Assembly (NCBI GenBank): GCA_902506565.1
Contig: LR732703.1
Coordinates: forward strand, 4,358,883-4,422,882
DNA from: Burkholderiales bacterium 8X
Lineage (GTDB): Bacteria > Pseudomonadota > Gammaproteobacteria > Burkholderiales > Burkholderiaceae_C
Length of the DNA: 64,000 nt
Reading direction: 5' to 3'
Part shown: piece by piece, positions 26,137 through 35,318 of the stretch
How the letters are laid out: every line of letters starts with the position of its first letter
Position numbering within the stretch: the stretch's first letter is position 1
Notes under the pieces: model-generated
What the model saw: the letters and a program-made list of their open reading frames with translations, nothing else
What the model was told of the DNA's origin: nothing
Databases searched by the model: none
Position numbers and translations under genes: made by a program

Positions 26137-26815
26137 AACGAGGCTGGTCGACCCAGTTCACCAGTTCGGCGACCAAGGCGTCGCTGGCAGAGGCCAAGGC
26201 CTTCACCCCGCCTGCCGCATCCGAAGTCGGCGCCGGCTTGCGGGATACGAAGCTGCGCTGCGCCAGCACCTGGTCGCCGCCGGGCGTGCGGCGAATCAGG
26301 GTCGCATGCAGCCGCACCACGCCGACGCTGCTCGACGGCGATTCGAAGTACTGCCCGAACTCCTCGAGCGCGAGCCGCAGGGTATCGGGCACCTTGCCTT
26401 CGGCCCTTGCGAGCGTGGCGCTTTCTTCCGGCTCCAGCACCATGCGCCGTGCCGACAAGCCCTCGCGCAGGCGCTGCCGCAGCAGCTGCGCAGGCGGCAG
26501 GCTCCAGCGCGATTGGCCGTACGGCCGCAACTCGTTCGCATCGGCGTAGCCGAGCCGATAGAGCAGCTGGGTTCCGTCGAGGCGCGCGTTGGCTTCGATC
26601 TCGGCGAGCGCGATGGTCGGGAGATCGGCGGCTCGTGCGCTCGGCGCGGGCGTGGCGATGGTGCCGGGCCCGAAGTCGTAGAGCGTCGCGCGTGCCGGCT
26701 TGTCGGGGAGCGCGCCGCAGCCGGCCAGTGCGACCGCAAGTGCGAGCAAGGCCAAGGCACCGAGGCGCGAAGCATGGCGGGCGGACAACGAAGGATGTCG
26801 AAGAGCGAGTTTCAT
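26135..26815 (-). CDS. ABC-type transport auxiliary lipoprotein (PqiC/MlaB-associated type)
   Basis: A 226-residue lipoprotein. The signal ends in a lipobox LAGCG (Cys near residue 33), followed by LPDKPARATLYDFGPG, the start of the family's LolB/PqiC-like fold. Other segments are LDGTQLLYRLGYADANELRPYGQSRW and LRLALEEFGQYFES. Such lipoproteins are the outer-membrane-side component of MCE (Mla/Pqi) lipid transporters. It is the last gene of the four-gene operon, 12 bp after the MCE-domain gene. The start is ATG 26815. Confidence 0.87.
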   Translation of the reverse strand: MKLALRHPSLSARHASRLGALALLALAVALAGCGALPDKPARATLYDFGPGTIATPAPSARAADLPTIALAEIEANARLDGTQLLYRLGYADANELRPYGQSRWSLPPAQLLRQRLREGLSARRMVLEPEESATLARAEGKVPDTLRLALEEFGQYFESPSSSVGVVRLHATLIRRTPGGDQVLAQRSFVSRKPAPTSDAAGGVKALASASDALVAELVNWVDQPR

Positions 26816-26827
26816 GGCGTCTGCGGA

Positions 26828-27820
26828 TTACCGTGCGGGTCGATCGGTTGCGGCGGCCGGCGCCGAGAAGCCCGGCTCCCCGGGTCCCGCGGCCGTGCCG
26901 CCGTTGCCGAACAGCAGGGACTGCGGGTTGTCGTTGATGCCGTCGGCGGCTCGCCCGAGGCGGCGCACCGCGCGCGAGGTGTCGTCCGCCACCCGGTTGA
27001 CCCGCGGCAGGGTCGCGCTGTTGAACGACTCCACGGCCTGCGACAGCGCTTTGGTACCGTCGCCGAGGCGATCCATCGGGCCATCCTTCGCGTTCAGCCG
27101 GCCGACCGTGGCATTGAGGTTGTTCGATACCCGCGACACGTCGCCCGCCGCGGTCTTGAGCGACGCCATGGTGTCCTTGGTGCGGTCGATCAGCGGCGGC
27201 AGCGCCTTGAGCGCCGGATTAAGACCGGTCTTGACGGTGTCGTCGAGCGACCGGGTCAGCTGATTGGCGCTGGCCGAGGCCTGCGCGATGCTCTCGAGCG
27301 CGTTCGCGATGCGCTTCTGGTTCTCGTCGCCGAGCAGCGTGTTGGCTCGCTTGGTCACTTCCTCGACCTGGTTGATGATGGCTTCGCCGCGGTCCTGCAG
27401 CTGCGCGAGCATCGAGGGTCGCAACGGAATGCGCGGCGGATCGTCGTTGTTCGGCACCAGCGAGACCTGCGATTCGCCCTTGTCGTCCAGCGCGATGAAG
27501 GCAAGGCCGGTCACGCCCTGGTAGCTCAGGGTCGCGAAGCTCGAGGTGGTGAGCGGCACCCGCTGGTCGACCGAGATGCGGACCCGCACGTTGCCCTTGA
27601 CCTTCGGGTCGAAGTCGATCGTGGTCACCTTGCCGACCGCGATGCCGCGATAGCGAACCATCGCCTGCGGCTGCAGTCCGCTGACCGCGTCCCGGGTCGA
27701 AAGCTCGTAGGTGTTGCGGACCGTGTCGTCATGCGTCAGCCAGACCACCAGCGCGACCAGCACGGCGACCAGGCCCAGCACGAAGGCGCCGGCTGCGAGG
27801 GCGTGGGCTTTGTTTTCCAT
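26828..27820 (-). CDS. MCE-domain (MlaD-like) substrate-binding protein
   Basis: A 330-residue protein with an N-terminal membrane anchor (HALAAGAFVLGLVAVLVALVVWL) and one MCE domain (residues about 40-120: VSGLQPQAMVRYRGIAVGKVTTIDF, then TLSYQGVTGLAFIALDD). A long helical and low-complexity part follows, ending Gly/Ala/Pro rich. MCE proteins form hexameric rings or tubes that move phospholipids across the periplasm. The long C-terminal helical region suggests a tunnel-forming type (closer to PqiB/YebT-like extensions than to short MlaD), an inference. It lies between the ATPase (5-bp gap) and the lipoprotein. Confidence 0.9.
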   Translation of the reverse strand: MENKAHALAAGAFVLGLVAVLVALVVWLTHDDTVRNTYELSTRDAVSGLQPQAMVRYRGIAVGKVTTIDFDPKVKGNVRVRISVDQRVPLTTSSFATLSYQGVTGLAFIALDDKGESQVSLVPNNDDPPRIPLRPSMLAQLQDRGEAIINQVEEVTKRANTLLGDENQKRIANALESIAQASASANQLTRSLDDTVKTGLNPALKALPPLIDRTKDTMASLKTAAGDVSRVSNNLNATVGRLNAKDGPMDRLGDGTKALSQAVESFNSATLPRVNRVADDTSRAVRRLGRAADGINDNPQSLLFGNGGTAAGPGEPGFSAPAAATDRPAR

Positions 27821-27825
27821 GTCGC

Positions 27826-28632
27826 TTACCTCTCAGGATGTTCATGGAGGGCGGCCATGGCGCGCTGGCCCCGGCCCCCGGAAAAATATTCGTGGATGAA
27901 GGGATGCGGATAGGCGATGACTTCGCGCGCCTCGCCCGCCACGATCACCCTCTGGTCGGCCAGCACCGCGATGCGGGTGCTGAGCTCGAACAGGGTGTCG
28001 AGGTCGTGGGTGACCATCACCACCGTCAGGCCCAGCTCGCGGTGCAGGCTGCGCAGGAGGTCGCAGAAGCCATCCGCGCTTTCGGGGTCGAGGCCCGCCG
28101 TGGGTTCGTCGAGCAGCAGGAGCGGCGGGTCCATGATGAGCGCCCGCGCGAGCGCCACCCGCTTGATCATGCCGCCCGACAGATCCGCGGGGCTGCGCAG
28201 CGCATGCTGCGCCTCGAGCCCGACCATCTGCAGCTTGACCAGCGCCGCATCGCGGATCAGCGCGTCCGGCAGCAGCTTGAGTTCGCGCAGCGGAAAGGCG
28301 ATGTTGTCCAGCACGTTGAAGGCCGAGAACAGCGCGCCGTGCTGGAACAGCATGCCGACGTTCGCAGCGCCCCCGGCGCCGAGGTGCCCGGGAGGACGTC
28401 CGAGCACGGTGACCTTGCCTTTGTCCGGCTGTTCCAACCCGAGGATCTGGCGGAGCAGCACGGTCTTGCCGGTACCCGAACCACCGACCAGCGACAGCAC
28501 CTCGCCCTGCCGGATGCTGAGGTCGAGATCGCGGTGCACCACCTGGTCGCCGTCCGGCGACTCGAATACGGTCCAAAGCTTTTCGATCTCGACGACGGGG
28601 TCTCCCGCGGCGACTGGAGCCGCAGCATTCAT
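27826..28632 (-). CDS. ABC transporter ATP-binding protein, MlaF type
   Basis: A 268-residue ATPase with Walker A GGSGTGKTVLL near residue 50, signature LSGGMIKRVALARAL and Walker B LLLLDEPTAGLDP, followed by an H-loop VTHDLDTLF. MMLFQHGALFSAFNV (Q-loop) and the LSGGM variant are typical of MlaF. It powers the MCE lipid transporter. The start ATG 28632 overlaps the permease stop by four bases. The C-terminal GRGQRAMAALHEHPER tail is short. Confidence 0.93.
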   Translation of the reverse strand: MNAAAPVAAGDPVVEIEKLWTVFESPDGDQVVHRDLDLSIRQGEVLSLVGGSGTGKTVLLRQILGLEQPDKGKVTVLGRPPGHLGAGGAANVGMLFQHGALFSAFNVLDNIAFPLRELKLLPDALIRDAALVKLQMVGLEAQHALRSPADLSGGMIKRVALARALIMDPPLLLLDEPTAGLDPESADGFCDLLRSLHRELGLTVVMVTHDLDTLFELSTRIAVLADQRVIVAGEAREVIAYPHPFIHEYFSGGRGQRAMAALHEHPER

Positions 28633-29798
28633 ACCCGGAACCCCACGCCCTTGAAGAGGACTGCGAACAAGGCATCCACCAGGATCACGATCGTGATCGA
28701 GGTCACCACCGACGAGGTGGTGCCGCGGCCGAGGCTTTCGGTGTTCGGCTTGACCTTCATGCCGAAGTAGCAGCCGATCAACGCGATCAGCACGCCGAAC
28801 ACCGCCGACTTGGTCATGGCCAGCCACAGGTTGGTCATGGGCACCGCGCGCGGCAGCGCCGACATGAAATAGGCCGGCGAGATGTCCAGCGCGAGATCGG
28901 CCGCGATCATGCCGCCGAAGAGTGCCGCCATCGAGGTCCACATGCTGATCAACGGCATCGCGATCGCGAGCGCCACCACCCGCGGCATGATGAGGCGGAA
29001 GCCGTGCGGAATGCCCATCACGCGCATCGCGTCCAGTTCCTCGGTGACGCGCATGACGCCGATCTGCGCGGTGATCGCCGAGCCCGACCGGCCGGCGACC
29101 AGCACGGCGGCGAGCACCGGACCGAGCTCGCGAATCAGCGAGAGGCCGAGGATGTTGACGATGAAGGTCTCGGCGCCGTATTGCCGCAACTGCTGCGACG
29201 TGAGGTAGGCGAGCACCACCCCGATCAAGAGCCCGACCAGTGCCGTGATCGGCAGCGCCGTGGTCCCGAACTGATAGAGATGCCCCGAGAAATCACGCCA
29301 GGGTGCGCGGTGCGGCGCCCGCAGCAGGCGGATCACGTCGAGCGTGAGCTGCCCGATCAGCCGCATGAAGTCGCGCCCCACGAAGAGCATGCGCGAGCCG
29401 GTATTGGCGAAATGCTTCAGCCGGTCGGCGAGCGTTCGCGTTGGCTCCGCCGGCGGCGGGCAGGTGAACTGGGCGACATGGTTCAACACCGCCCGGTGCT
29501 GCGAATCGAGTTCGATGCGGGTCGGCCAGGCCTGGCCCCAGTGGTTCCAGAGCAGCTGCGCGCCGATGTGATCGAGCTGGTCGATCGGCCGCAGGTCCCA
29601 GCCACGCTCGCCTTCGGGCGGAACGGCGTCGAGCGCCTTGGCCAGCGACTTCCAGGCGTTGGGCGACGAGAGCGCCAGCGCGGTCCAGCGCCCACCGGCC
29701 ACGGCCCAGGATTGCCCACCCTGTTGTCGTTGCTCGACGCGCGGAAGTGCGGCGGCGGCATTTTGCGCATCGGTGGACTGCGGCAAAGCGATCGACAT
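28629..29798 (-). CDS. ABC transporter permease, MlaE type, with N-terminal STAS-like domain
   Basis: A 389-residue inner-membrane permease. The C-terminal 260 residues match MlaE: IGQLTLDVIRLL, ITALVGLLIGVVLAYLTSQQL, LIRELGPVLAAVLVAGRSGSA, ELDAMRVMGIPHGF and FGMKVKPNTESLGRGTT. The first ~125 residues are soluble and resemble an MlaB/STAS-type domain (WKSLAKALDAVPPEGERGWDLRPIDQLDHIG), a fusion known in some Betaproteobacteria. In E. coli MlaB is separate. It is the first gene of the operon, divergent from the GMC oxidoreductase. Confidence 0.9.
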   Translation of the reverse strand: MSIALPQSTDAQNAAAALPRVEQRQQGGQSWAVAGGRWTALALSSPNAWKSLAKALDAVPPEGERGWDLRPIDQLDHIGAQLLWNHWGQAWPTRIELDSQHRAVLNHVAQFTCPPPAEPTRTLADRLKHFANTGSRMLFVGRDFMRLIGQLTLDVIRLLRAPHRAPWRDFSGHLYQFGTTALPITALVGLLIGVVLAYLTSQQLRQYGAETFIVNILGLSLIRELGPVLAAVLVAGRSGSAITAQIGVMRVTEELDAMRVMGIPHGFRLIMPRVVALAIAMPLISMWTSMAALFGGMIAADLALDISPAYFMSALPRAVPMTNLWLAMTKSAVFGVLIALIGCYFGMKVKPNTESLGRGTTSSVVTSITIVILVDALFAVLFKGVGFRV

Positions 29799-29948
29799 TG
29801 AGCGTGGCGAAATCTGGCGGGCGAGGGATGGCGCATCCTAACTCGCAGGCGTGACAAGCCGTTGTAGGCGAACGCTCGTTTGCCACAATCCACGGCAGCA
29901 CGAGCGGCAGCGAACCACGACGACAAGCAAAGAGAGACAAGGCATTTC

Positions 29949-31577
29949 ATGAGCGACACCACCTTCGACTACGTGATCGTCGGCGCCGGCACCGCCGGTG
30001 CGCTGATGGCCAATCGCCTGAGCGCCGACAAGCGCTGCCGCGTGCTGCTGATCGAAGCCGGCCGAAAAGACGACTACCACTGGATCCACATCCCGGTCGG
30101 CTACCTGTATTGCATCGGCAATGCCCGCACCGACTGGCTGTACAACACCGAGCCGGATGCCGGGCTCAACGGCCGAACCCTGCGCTATCCGCGCGGCAAG
30201 ACCCTCGGCGGCTCCTCGTCGATCAACGGGATGATCTACATGCGGGGCCAGTCGCGCGACTACGACCAATGGGCGCAGATCACCGGCGACGACGCCTGGC
30301 GCTGGGACCAGGTGCTGCCCGCCTTCAAGAAGCACGAGGACTACTACCTGGGCGCGGACGAGATGCATGGCGCCGGCGGCGAATGGCGGGTCGAGAAGCA
30401 GCGCCTCCGCTGGGACATCCTGGACGCCTTCTCGCTCGCGGCGCAGGAAGCGGGGATTCCGCATTCCACCGACTTCAACCGCGGCAGCAACGAGGGCGTC
30501 GGCTACTTCCAGGTCAACCAGAAGAACGGTTGGCGCTGGAACACCGCCAAGGCATTCCTCCGGCCCACCTGCTATGGCCGCCCCAACTTCGAACTCTGGA
30601 CCAGCGCGCAGGTCGCACGGCTGCTGTTCGACGACGCGCCCGAAGGCCGCCAGCGATGCACCGGCGTCCGGGTCTGGGACGGACAGGAAATGGTGGACGC
30701 GCACGCCACGCGCGAGGTGATCCTGTGCGGCGGCAGCATCGGCTCGCCGCAGATCCTGCAGTTGTCGGGCATCGGCCCGGCAGCGCTTTTGCAAGGCCAC
30801 GGGATCGAGGTGCGGGTCGATGCGCCCGGCGTCGGCGCCAACCTGCAGGATCACCTGCAGATCCGCGCCGTCTTCAAGATCACCGATGCGCCCACCCTCA
30901 ACGTGCTGGCCTCGTCGAACTTCGGCAAGGCCCGCATCGCGCTCGAATATCTCTTGAAGCGCAGCGGGCCGATGAGCATGGCGCCCTCGCAGCTGGGAGC
31001 CTTTGCCCGCAGCTCGCCGGAGCACGAGTGGCCGAATCTCGAATACCACGTGCAGCCGCTGTCGCTCGATGCCTTCGGCGAGCCGCTGCATACCTTTCCG
31101 GCCTTCACCGCGAGCGTGTGCAACCTGAATCCGACCAGCCGCGGCAGCGTGCGAATCAAGAGCCCGCGCTTCGAGGACTCGCCGGCCATCGCACCCAACT
31201 ACCTGAGCACACCCGAAGACCGAAAGGTGGCCGCCGATTCGCTTCGCCTGACCCGCCGGATCGCCGCCCAGCCTGCCTTGGCCAAGTACCGGCCGACCGA
31301 ATGGAAGCCGGGGCCCCAATACCAGTCGGACGAGGAACTGGCACGGCTCGCCGGCGACATCGCGACCACCATCTTCCATCCGGTCGGCACCACCCGCATG
31401 GGCGGCGACGGCGACCCGATGGCGGTGCTGGACGGGCGCCTGCGCGTGCGCGGCATCGATGGACTGCGGGTGGTGGATGCGGGCGCGATGCCGACGATCA
31501 CCAGCGGCAACACCAACAGTCCAACGCTCATGATGGCGGAGAAGGCAGCCGGCTGGATCCTGGACGCCAAGGCCTGA
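29949..31577 (+). CDS. GMC-family oxidoreductase (choline dehydrogenase-like)
   Basis: A 542-residue flavoprotein of the glucose-methanol-choline family. It has the FAD motif VIVGAGTAGALMANRL (residues 10-25), GKTLGGSSSINGMIYMRG and the GSIGSPQILQLSGIGP signature 2. At the C-terminus FHPVGTTRMGG carries the catalytic His and GNTNSPTLMMAEKA the second active-site region. It probably oxidises an alcohol, but the substrate (choline, polyethylene glycol or another) cannot be read. The start is ATG 29949; a CACAAT -10-like box lies at 29884-29889. Divergent from the Mla-type operon. Confidence 0.92.
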   Translation: MSDTTFDYVIVGAGTAGALMANRLSADKRCRVLLIEAGRKDDYHWIHIPVGYLYCIGNARTDWLYNTEPDAGLNGRTLRYPRGKTLGGSSSINGMIYMRGQSRDYDQWAQITGDDAWRWDQVLPAFKKHEDYYLGADEMHGAGGEWRVEKQRLRWDILDAFSLAAQEAGIPHSTDFNRGSNEGVGYFQVNQKNGWRWNTAKAFLRPTCYGRPNFELWTSAQVARLLFDDAPEGRQRCTGVRVWDGQEMVDAHATREVILCGGSIGSPQILQLSGIGPAALLQGHGIEVRVDAPGVGANLQDHLQIRAVFKITDAPTLNVLASSNFGKARIALEYLLKRSGPMSMAPSQLGAFARSSPEHEWPNLEYHVQPLSLDAFGEPLHTFPAFTASVCNLNPTSRGSVRIKSPRFEDSPAIAPNYLSTPEDRKVAADSLRLTRRIAAQPALAKYRPTEWKPGPQYQSDEELARLAGDIATTIFHPVGTTRMGGDGDPMAVLDGRLRVRGIDGLRVVDAGAMPTITSGNTNSPTLMMAEKAAGWILDAKA

Positions 31578-31773
31578 GGCTCATCCGCAGCGTTTCCAAT
31601 TGTTGCGGAATGTGGCGGGTAATCCCGGATGCACTGACGCGGTGCGCGCCCTAAAGTCGCGGCACTCGCAAGCGGCATGAACCGCAGCGCGGGGGCCGAG
31701 GAGACAAGACAGCTTTTCAGAACAACAAGAATCTCGAACAAGCATCCACGATCGAGATGCAACTTCGATGGAC

Positions 31774-31803
31774 AAGGCGCCGCTGGTCGGCGCCTTTTCT
31801 TTG
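31774..31803 (+). terminator. Intrinsic terminator between GMC and TSUP genes
   Basis: An 8-bp stem AAGGCGCC (31774-31781) with GGCGCCTT (31789-31796) and a 7-base loop is followed by TTCTTT. It lies 197 bp after the GMC stop. The 31578-31773 stretch in front of it has no supported gene; it contains a ribosome-site-like GAGGAGACAAGAC at 31697-31709 with no start codon behind it. Confidence 0.6.
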
Positions 31804-31871
31804 GGTGGTCGGAAAGAAGGCGCGAAGCCGCCGCCCCTGGGAGCCCCATTCGCGATGGGACAATTCCGCGG

Positions 31872-32630
31872 ATGGAAATGTTCGTGCTCGCCCTCGCCTC
31901 GCTGTTCGCGGGATTCGTCGATTCGATCGTCGGCGGCGGTGGGCTGATCCTGGTGCCGGCCCTCTTCAGCGTGCTGCCCGGCGTCGCGCCGGCGACGCTT
32001 CTGGGCACCAACAAGAGCGCCTCGGTTTGGGGCACGGCCGCGGCGACCGTGCAGTTCCACCGGCGGGTCGGGCTTCAGTGGTCGACCTTGCTGCCTGCCG
32101 CGGCGCTGGCCTTCACCGGATCGCTTGCGGGCGCCTGGGCGGTCACCGTGATACCGGGCGAATTCCTTCGCAAGCTGTTGCCGGTGGTGCTGCTGGCCCT
32201 CCTGGTCTACACCCTCGCACGCAAGGACATGGGGCGGCATCACGCGCCACGCTTCAGCGGCAGGGCCGAACTGGCGGCCACCGCCTCGATCGGCTTCGCG
32301 CTCGGCATCTACGACGGCTTCTTCGGTCCGGGCACCGGCAGCTTCTTCGTCTTCCTGTTCGTGCGCTGGCTGGGCTACGACTTCCTCAATGCGGCGGCCT
32401 CGGCCAAGCTGCTCAACACCATGACCAACCTCGGCGCGCTGGTGCTGTTCGGACTCAAGGGCCACGTGATCTGGCAGCTGGGCCTGGTGATGGCGGTCGC
32501 CAACGTGGCCGGCAGCCTGGTCGGCGCACGGGTGGCGATCAAGCACGGCGCCGGCTTCGTTCGCAAGGTGTTCATCGGCGTGGTCGGCGCCCTGATCGTC
32601 AAGACGGCCTACGACGCGTTTCTGCGCTGA
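31872..32630 (+). CDS. TSUP-family (TauE/SafE-like) membrane transporter
   Basis: A 252-residue membrane protein with about eight hydrophobic segments and the TSUP pattern: FAGFVDSIVGGGGLILVPAL near the N-terminus and a second repeat GIYDGFFGPGTGSFFVFLFV, with NTMTNLGALVLF. The family exports or imports sulfonate, sulfite or related anions; specificity is unknown. A GACAAT box ends 7 bp before ATG 31872 and there is no ribosome site, so the transcript is probably leaderless. It converges on mrdA with a 104-bp gap containing short GCGGCTGG repeats. Confidence 0.9.
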   Translation: MEMFVLALASLFAGFVDSIVGGGGLILVPALFSVLPGVAPATLLGTNKSASVWGTAAATVQFHRRVGLQWSTLLPAAALAFTGSLAGAWAVTVIPGEFLRKLLPVVLLALLVYTLARKDMGRHHAPRFSGRAELAATASIGFALGIYDGFFGPGTGSFFVFLFVRWLGYDFLNAAASAKLLNTMTNLGALVLFGLKGHVIWQLGLVMAVANVAGSLVGARVAIKHGAGFVRKVFIGVVGALIVKTAYDAFLR

Positions 32631-32734
32631 ACGCTGAGCGCTGCGGCTGGCGCGGGCTGGTGCGGCTGGTGCGATGCGGGTCAGCACCCGCTCCGGCTAC
32701 CTGCGGCGGCGATCCTGAAACAGATCTGCCGGGC

Positions 32735-34708
32735 TCAAGGCGCGGCGGACGCCGGCGCAGCCGACGCGGGCGGCCAGGCCACCTCGCTCGCGATGCGCGG
32801 CTTGCCGACCGGAGGCCCGGCCTTCCCGATTTGGACCGCTGCCAGGTCCGCTTCGCTCGGATACTGATCGAGCAGCCAATAGTCGAAGACCCGACGCGCG
32901 ATCGGCGCGGCTGCACCGGCGCCCCAGCCGGCGTTCTCCACGATCAGCGCCAGCGCGATCTTCGGGTCGTGAGCCGGCGCGAAGGCCATGAACAACGCGT
33001 GGTCGCGCTGATGCTCCTCGAGCGCCTTGGCGTTGTACTTGGTGTTCTGCGCCTGCGACACGGCCTGCGCGGTGCCGGTCTTGCCGGCCGCCTGGTAGCC
33101 GGCGCCGGCAAAGACGCCGCGCGCGGTTCCGCTGGTCACCACCGCGACCAGGCCCTCGCGCACCACCGCCACGTTCGACGGCTTGATGCCGAGGTCCTCG
33201 GGCGGCGCCTGGATGCGCTGCGTGATCTCGCCGGTGACGGTGTCGCGGGTGGCCAGCACCAGGTGCGGCTTGCGCTTGATGCCGTCGTTGGCCACGATGG
33301 CCGTGGCCTGCGCCAGCTGGAGCATGGTGAAGGTGTTGTAGCCCTGCCCGATGCCGAGCGAGATGGTCTCGCCGGCGTACCACTTCTTGGCTTCGGGGCG
33401 CTTGTACGCATTGCGCTTCCACTCGGTGCTCGGCAGCACGCCGCGCACTTCGCCGCCGATGTCGATGCCGGTCAGCTGGCCGAAGCCGAGCGGCTTCATC
33501 TGGTCGTGGATCAGGTCGACGCCCATCTCGTTGGCCAGCGAGTAGTAGTAGATGTTGCTCGAGAGCTGGATCGATCGCCGCATGTCGACGCCGCCGATGT
33601 TGCCCTCGGGGCTGCCGAAGCGGTGGCCGCCGAAGTTGAAGTAGCCCGGGTCGTTGACGACCACGCTCGGCCCGCGCTTGCCGCTTTGCAGCGCCGCGAG
33701 CGCCATGAAGGGCTTGTAGGTCGAGCCGGGCGGATACGTACCGCGCAGCGCGCGGTTGAGGAGCGGCTTGTCGATCGACTCGCTCAGCTCCTTCCAGCTT
33801 TCGCTGTCGATGCCTTCGACGAACAGGTTCGGATCGAAGGTCGGCTTGCTGACGAAGGCCAGCACCTCGCCGGTCTTCGGATCGATTGCGACCAGCGCGC
33901 CGCGCCGCTGGCCGTACAAGTCTTCCACCAGCTTCTGCAGCTTGATGTCGAGCGACAGCATCACCGTGTTGCCGGGTGTCGCCGGATGCGCCGCGAGCCG
34001 TCGAACCGCGCGGCCGCCGGCCGAGGTCTCCATCTGCTCGACCCCGGTCTGGCCGTGCAGGGTCTTCTCGAAGCTCTGCTCGACGCCGAGCTTGCCGATG
34101 TACTCGGTGCCCTTGTAGTTGGCGAGGTCCTCGTCCTCCCACTCCTCCATCGCCGCCTTCTCGGTCTGGTTGATGCGGCCGATGTAGCCCAGCACGTGGC
34201 TCGCGATTTCGCCGTGCGGGTAGTTGCGGAAGAGGCGCGCCTTGATCTCGACGCCCGGAAAGCGATAGCGCTGCGCGGCGAAGCGGGCGACCTCCTCGTC
34301 GGTCAGCCGGGTGCGGATGGGCACCGAATCGAAGCTGCGCGAATCTTCGCGCAGCCGCTTGAAGCGCCGCCGATCGCGCGGCGTGATGTCGAGCACCTCG
34401 GACAGGCTGTCGATGGTGGTCTCGACGCTGCCGGCCTTGGACGGTGTGATCTCCAGGGTGTAGGCCGAATAGTTGGAGGCCAGCACGATGCCGTTGCGAT
34501 CGAGGATCAGCCCGCGGTTCGGAACCACCGGCACGATCGCGGTCCGATTGCTTTCGGCCTGCTCGGCCAGGTCCTCGTGCCGCACCACCTGCAAATAGAA
34601 AAGCCGAAGGCACAAGAGGCCGAAGGCCAGCAGCACCACCAGGCCGATGACGACCACCCGGCGCTTGAAGCGCGAGAGGTCGGCGGCGACGTTGCGTATT
34701 TCGGTCAT
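32735..34708 (-). CDS. mrdA: Penicillin-binding protein 2, elongasome transpeptidase
   Basis: A 657-residue class B penicillin-binding protein that cross-links peptidoglycan during rod elongation. There is an N-terminal anchor (RRVVVIGLVVLLAFGLLCLRLFYLQ), the non-catalytic pedestal domain (VPNRGLILDRNGIVLA), and a transpeptidase domain with STYK (Ser329 to Lys332), SSN (383-385) and KTG near 543. The start ATG 34708 (MTEIRNVAADLSRFKRR) is 88 bp after mreD. In many relatives rodA follows, but here the next gene is the convergent TSUP transporter, so rodA must be elsewhere. Confidence 0.96.
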   Translation of the reverse strand: MTEIRNVAADLSRFKRRVVVIGLVVLLAFGLLCLRLFYLQVVRHEDLAEQAESNRTAIVPVVPNRGLILDRNGIVLASNYSAYTLEITPSKAGSVETTIDSLSEVLDITPRDRRRFKRLREDSRSFDSVPIRTRLTDEEVARFAAQRYRFPGVEIKARLFRNYPHGEIASHVLGYIGRINQTEKAAMEEWEDEDLANYKGTEYIGKLGVEQSFEKTLHGQTGVEQMETSAGGRAVRRLAAHPATPGNTVMLSLDIKLQKLVEDLYGQRRGALVAIDPKTGEVLAFVSKPTFDPNLFVEGIDSESWKELSESIDKPLLNRALRGTYPPGSTYKPFMALAALQSGKRGPSVVVNDPGYFNFGGHRFGSPEGNIGGVDMRRSIQLSSNIYYYSLANEMGVDLIHDQMKPLGFGQLTGIDIGGEVRGVLPSTEWKRNAYKRPEAKKWYAGETISLGIGQGYNTFTMLQLAQATAIVANDGIKRKPHLVLATRDTVTGEITQRIQAPPEDLGIKPSNVAVVREGLVAVVTSGTARGVFAGAGYQAAGKTGTAQAVSQAQNTKYNAKALEEHQRDHALFMAFAPAHDPKIALALIVENAGWGAGAAAPIARRVFDYWLLDQYPSEADLAAVQIGKAGPPVGKPRIASEVAWPPASAAPASAAP

Positions 34709-34796
34709 CTCGGCTGGATCGATTCGGGTGCGAGCTTAGGTGGCATCGGCGGGCAGCGCAATGCAGCAGGGCGCCATGTGTGGGCGCCTCGCGACT

Positions 34797-35318
34797 TCAG
34801 AGTGGTCGATTGGCGTCCGGTTCCGGCGTTCGACGCTGCGGCGCCAGGAGCAGCACGCTGGCGAGCGGCCAGAGCAGCGCCTCGACCGCCGGCGAAATCA
34901 GGAAGCCCCAGCCGGGAAAGATCCCGCCGCCGACCATGCGGATCGCCAGTTCGATGGCATGCGACAACGCGAACAGGGGCAACACCTGCAGCGCCTGCGA
35001 GACCACCGAGAACCACAGGAGCCGCCGGTGGATCATGATCGCCAGGAAGCCCAGCGTGGTGTACGAGAGCGCATGCTGGCCGAGCATCGCGGTCTGGTGC
35101 ACATCCATCAGCAGGCCGAACACGAAGGCCACGCCGATGCCGATGCGGGTCGGCTGGTGGACGCTCCAGAACACGATGACCAGCGCCAGCAGGTCGGGCG
35201 TCCAGGCGGCACGGCCGACCGGCACCATGTTGAGCAGCAGCGCGACCACCAGGCTGCCCCAGACGAAGACCGGGTTGACCGGCAGCAGCAGCTGTTGTTG
35301 TCCGGGACGCATGATCAT
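34797..35318 (-). CDS. mreD: Rod shape-determining protein MreD
   Basis: A 173-residue inner-membrane protein with about five hydrophobic segments (FVWGSLVVALLLNMVPVG, LLALVIVFWSVHQP, GIGVAFVFGLLMDVHQ, then YTTLGFLAIMIHRRLLWF). The VFGLLMDVHQTAMLGQHAL segment is typical of MreD. The start ATG 35318 overlaps the mreC stop by four bases (ATGA). MreD links MreC to the MreB filament and to PBP2/RodA. The C-terminus ends RTPEPDANRPL. Confidence 0.92.
   Translation of the reverse strand: MIMRPGQQQLLLPVNPVFVWGSLVVALLLNMVPVGRAAWTPDLLALVIVFWSVHQPTRIGIGVAFVFGLLMDVHQTAMLGQHALSYTTLGFLAIMIHRRLLWFSVVSQALQVLPLFALSHAIELAIRMVGGGIFPGWGFLISPAVEALLWPLASVLLLAPQRRTPEPDANRPL

Noticed and set aside
31757..35038. 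A 1093-codon open frame on the + strand antisense to mrdA and mreD
   Set aside because: It is a GC-rich shadow frame with Arg/His/Ala-rich, domain-free text, while the opposite strand encodes PBP2 and MreD with intact motifs.
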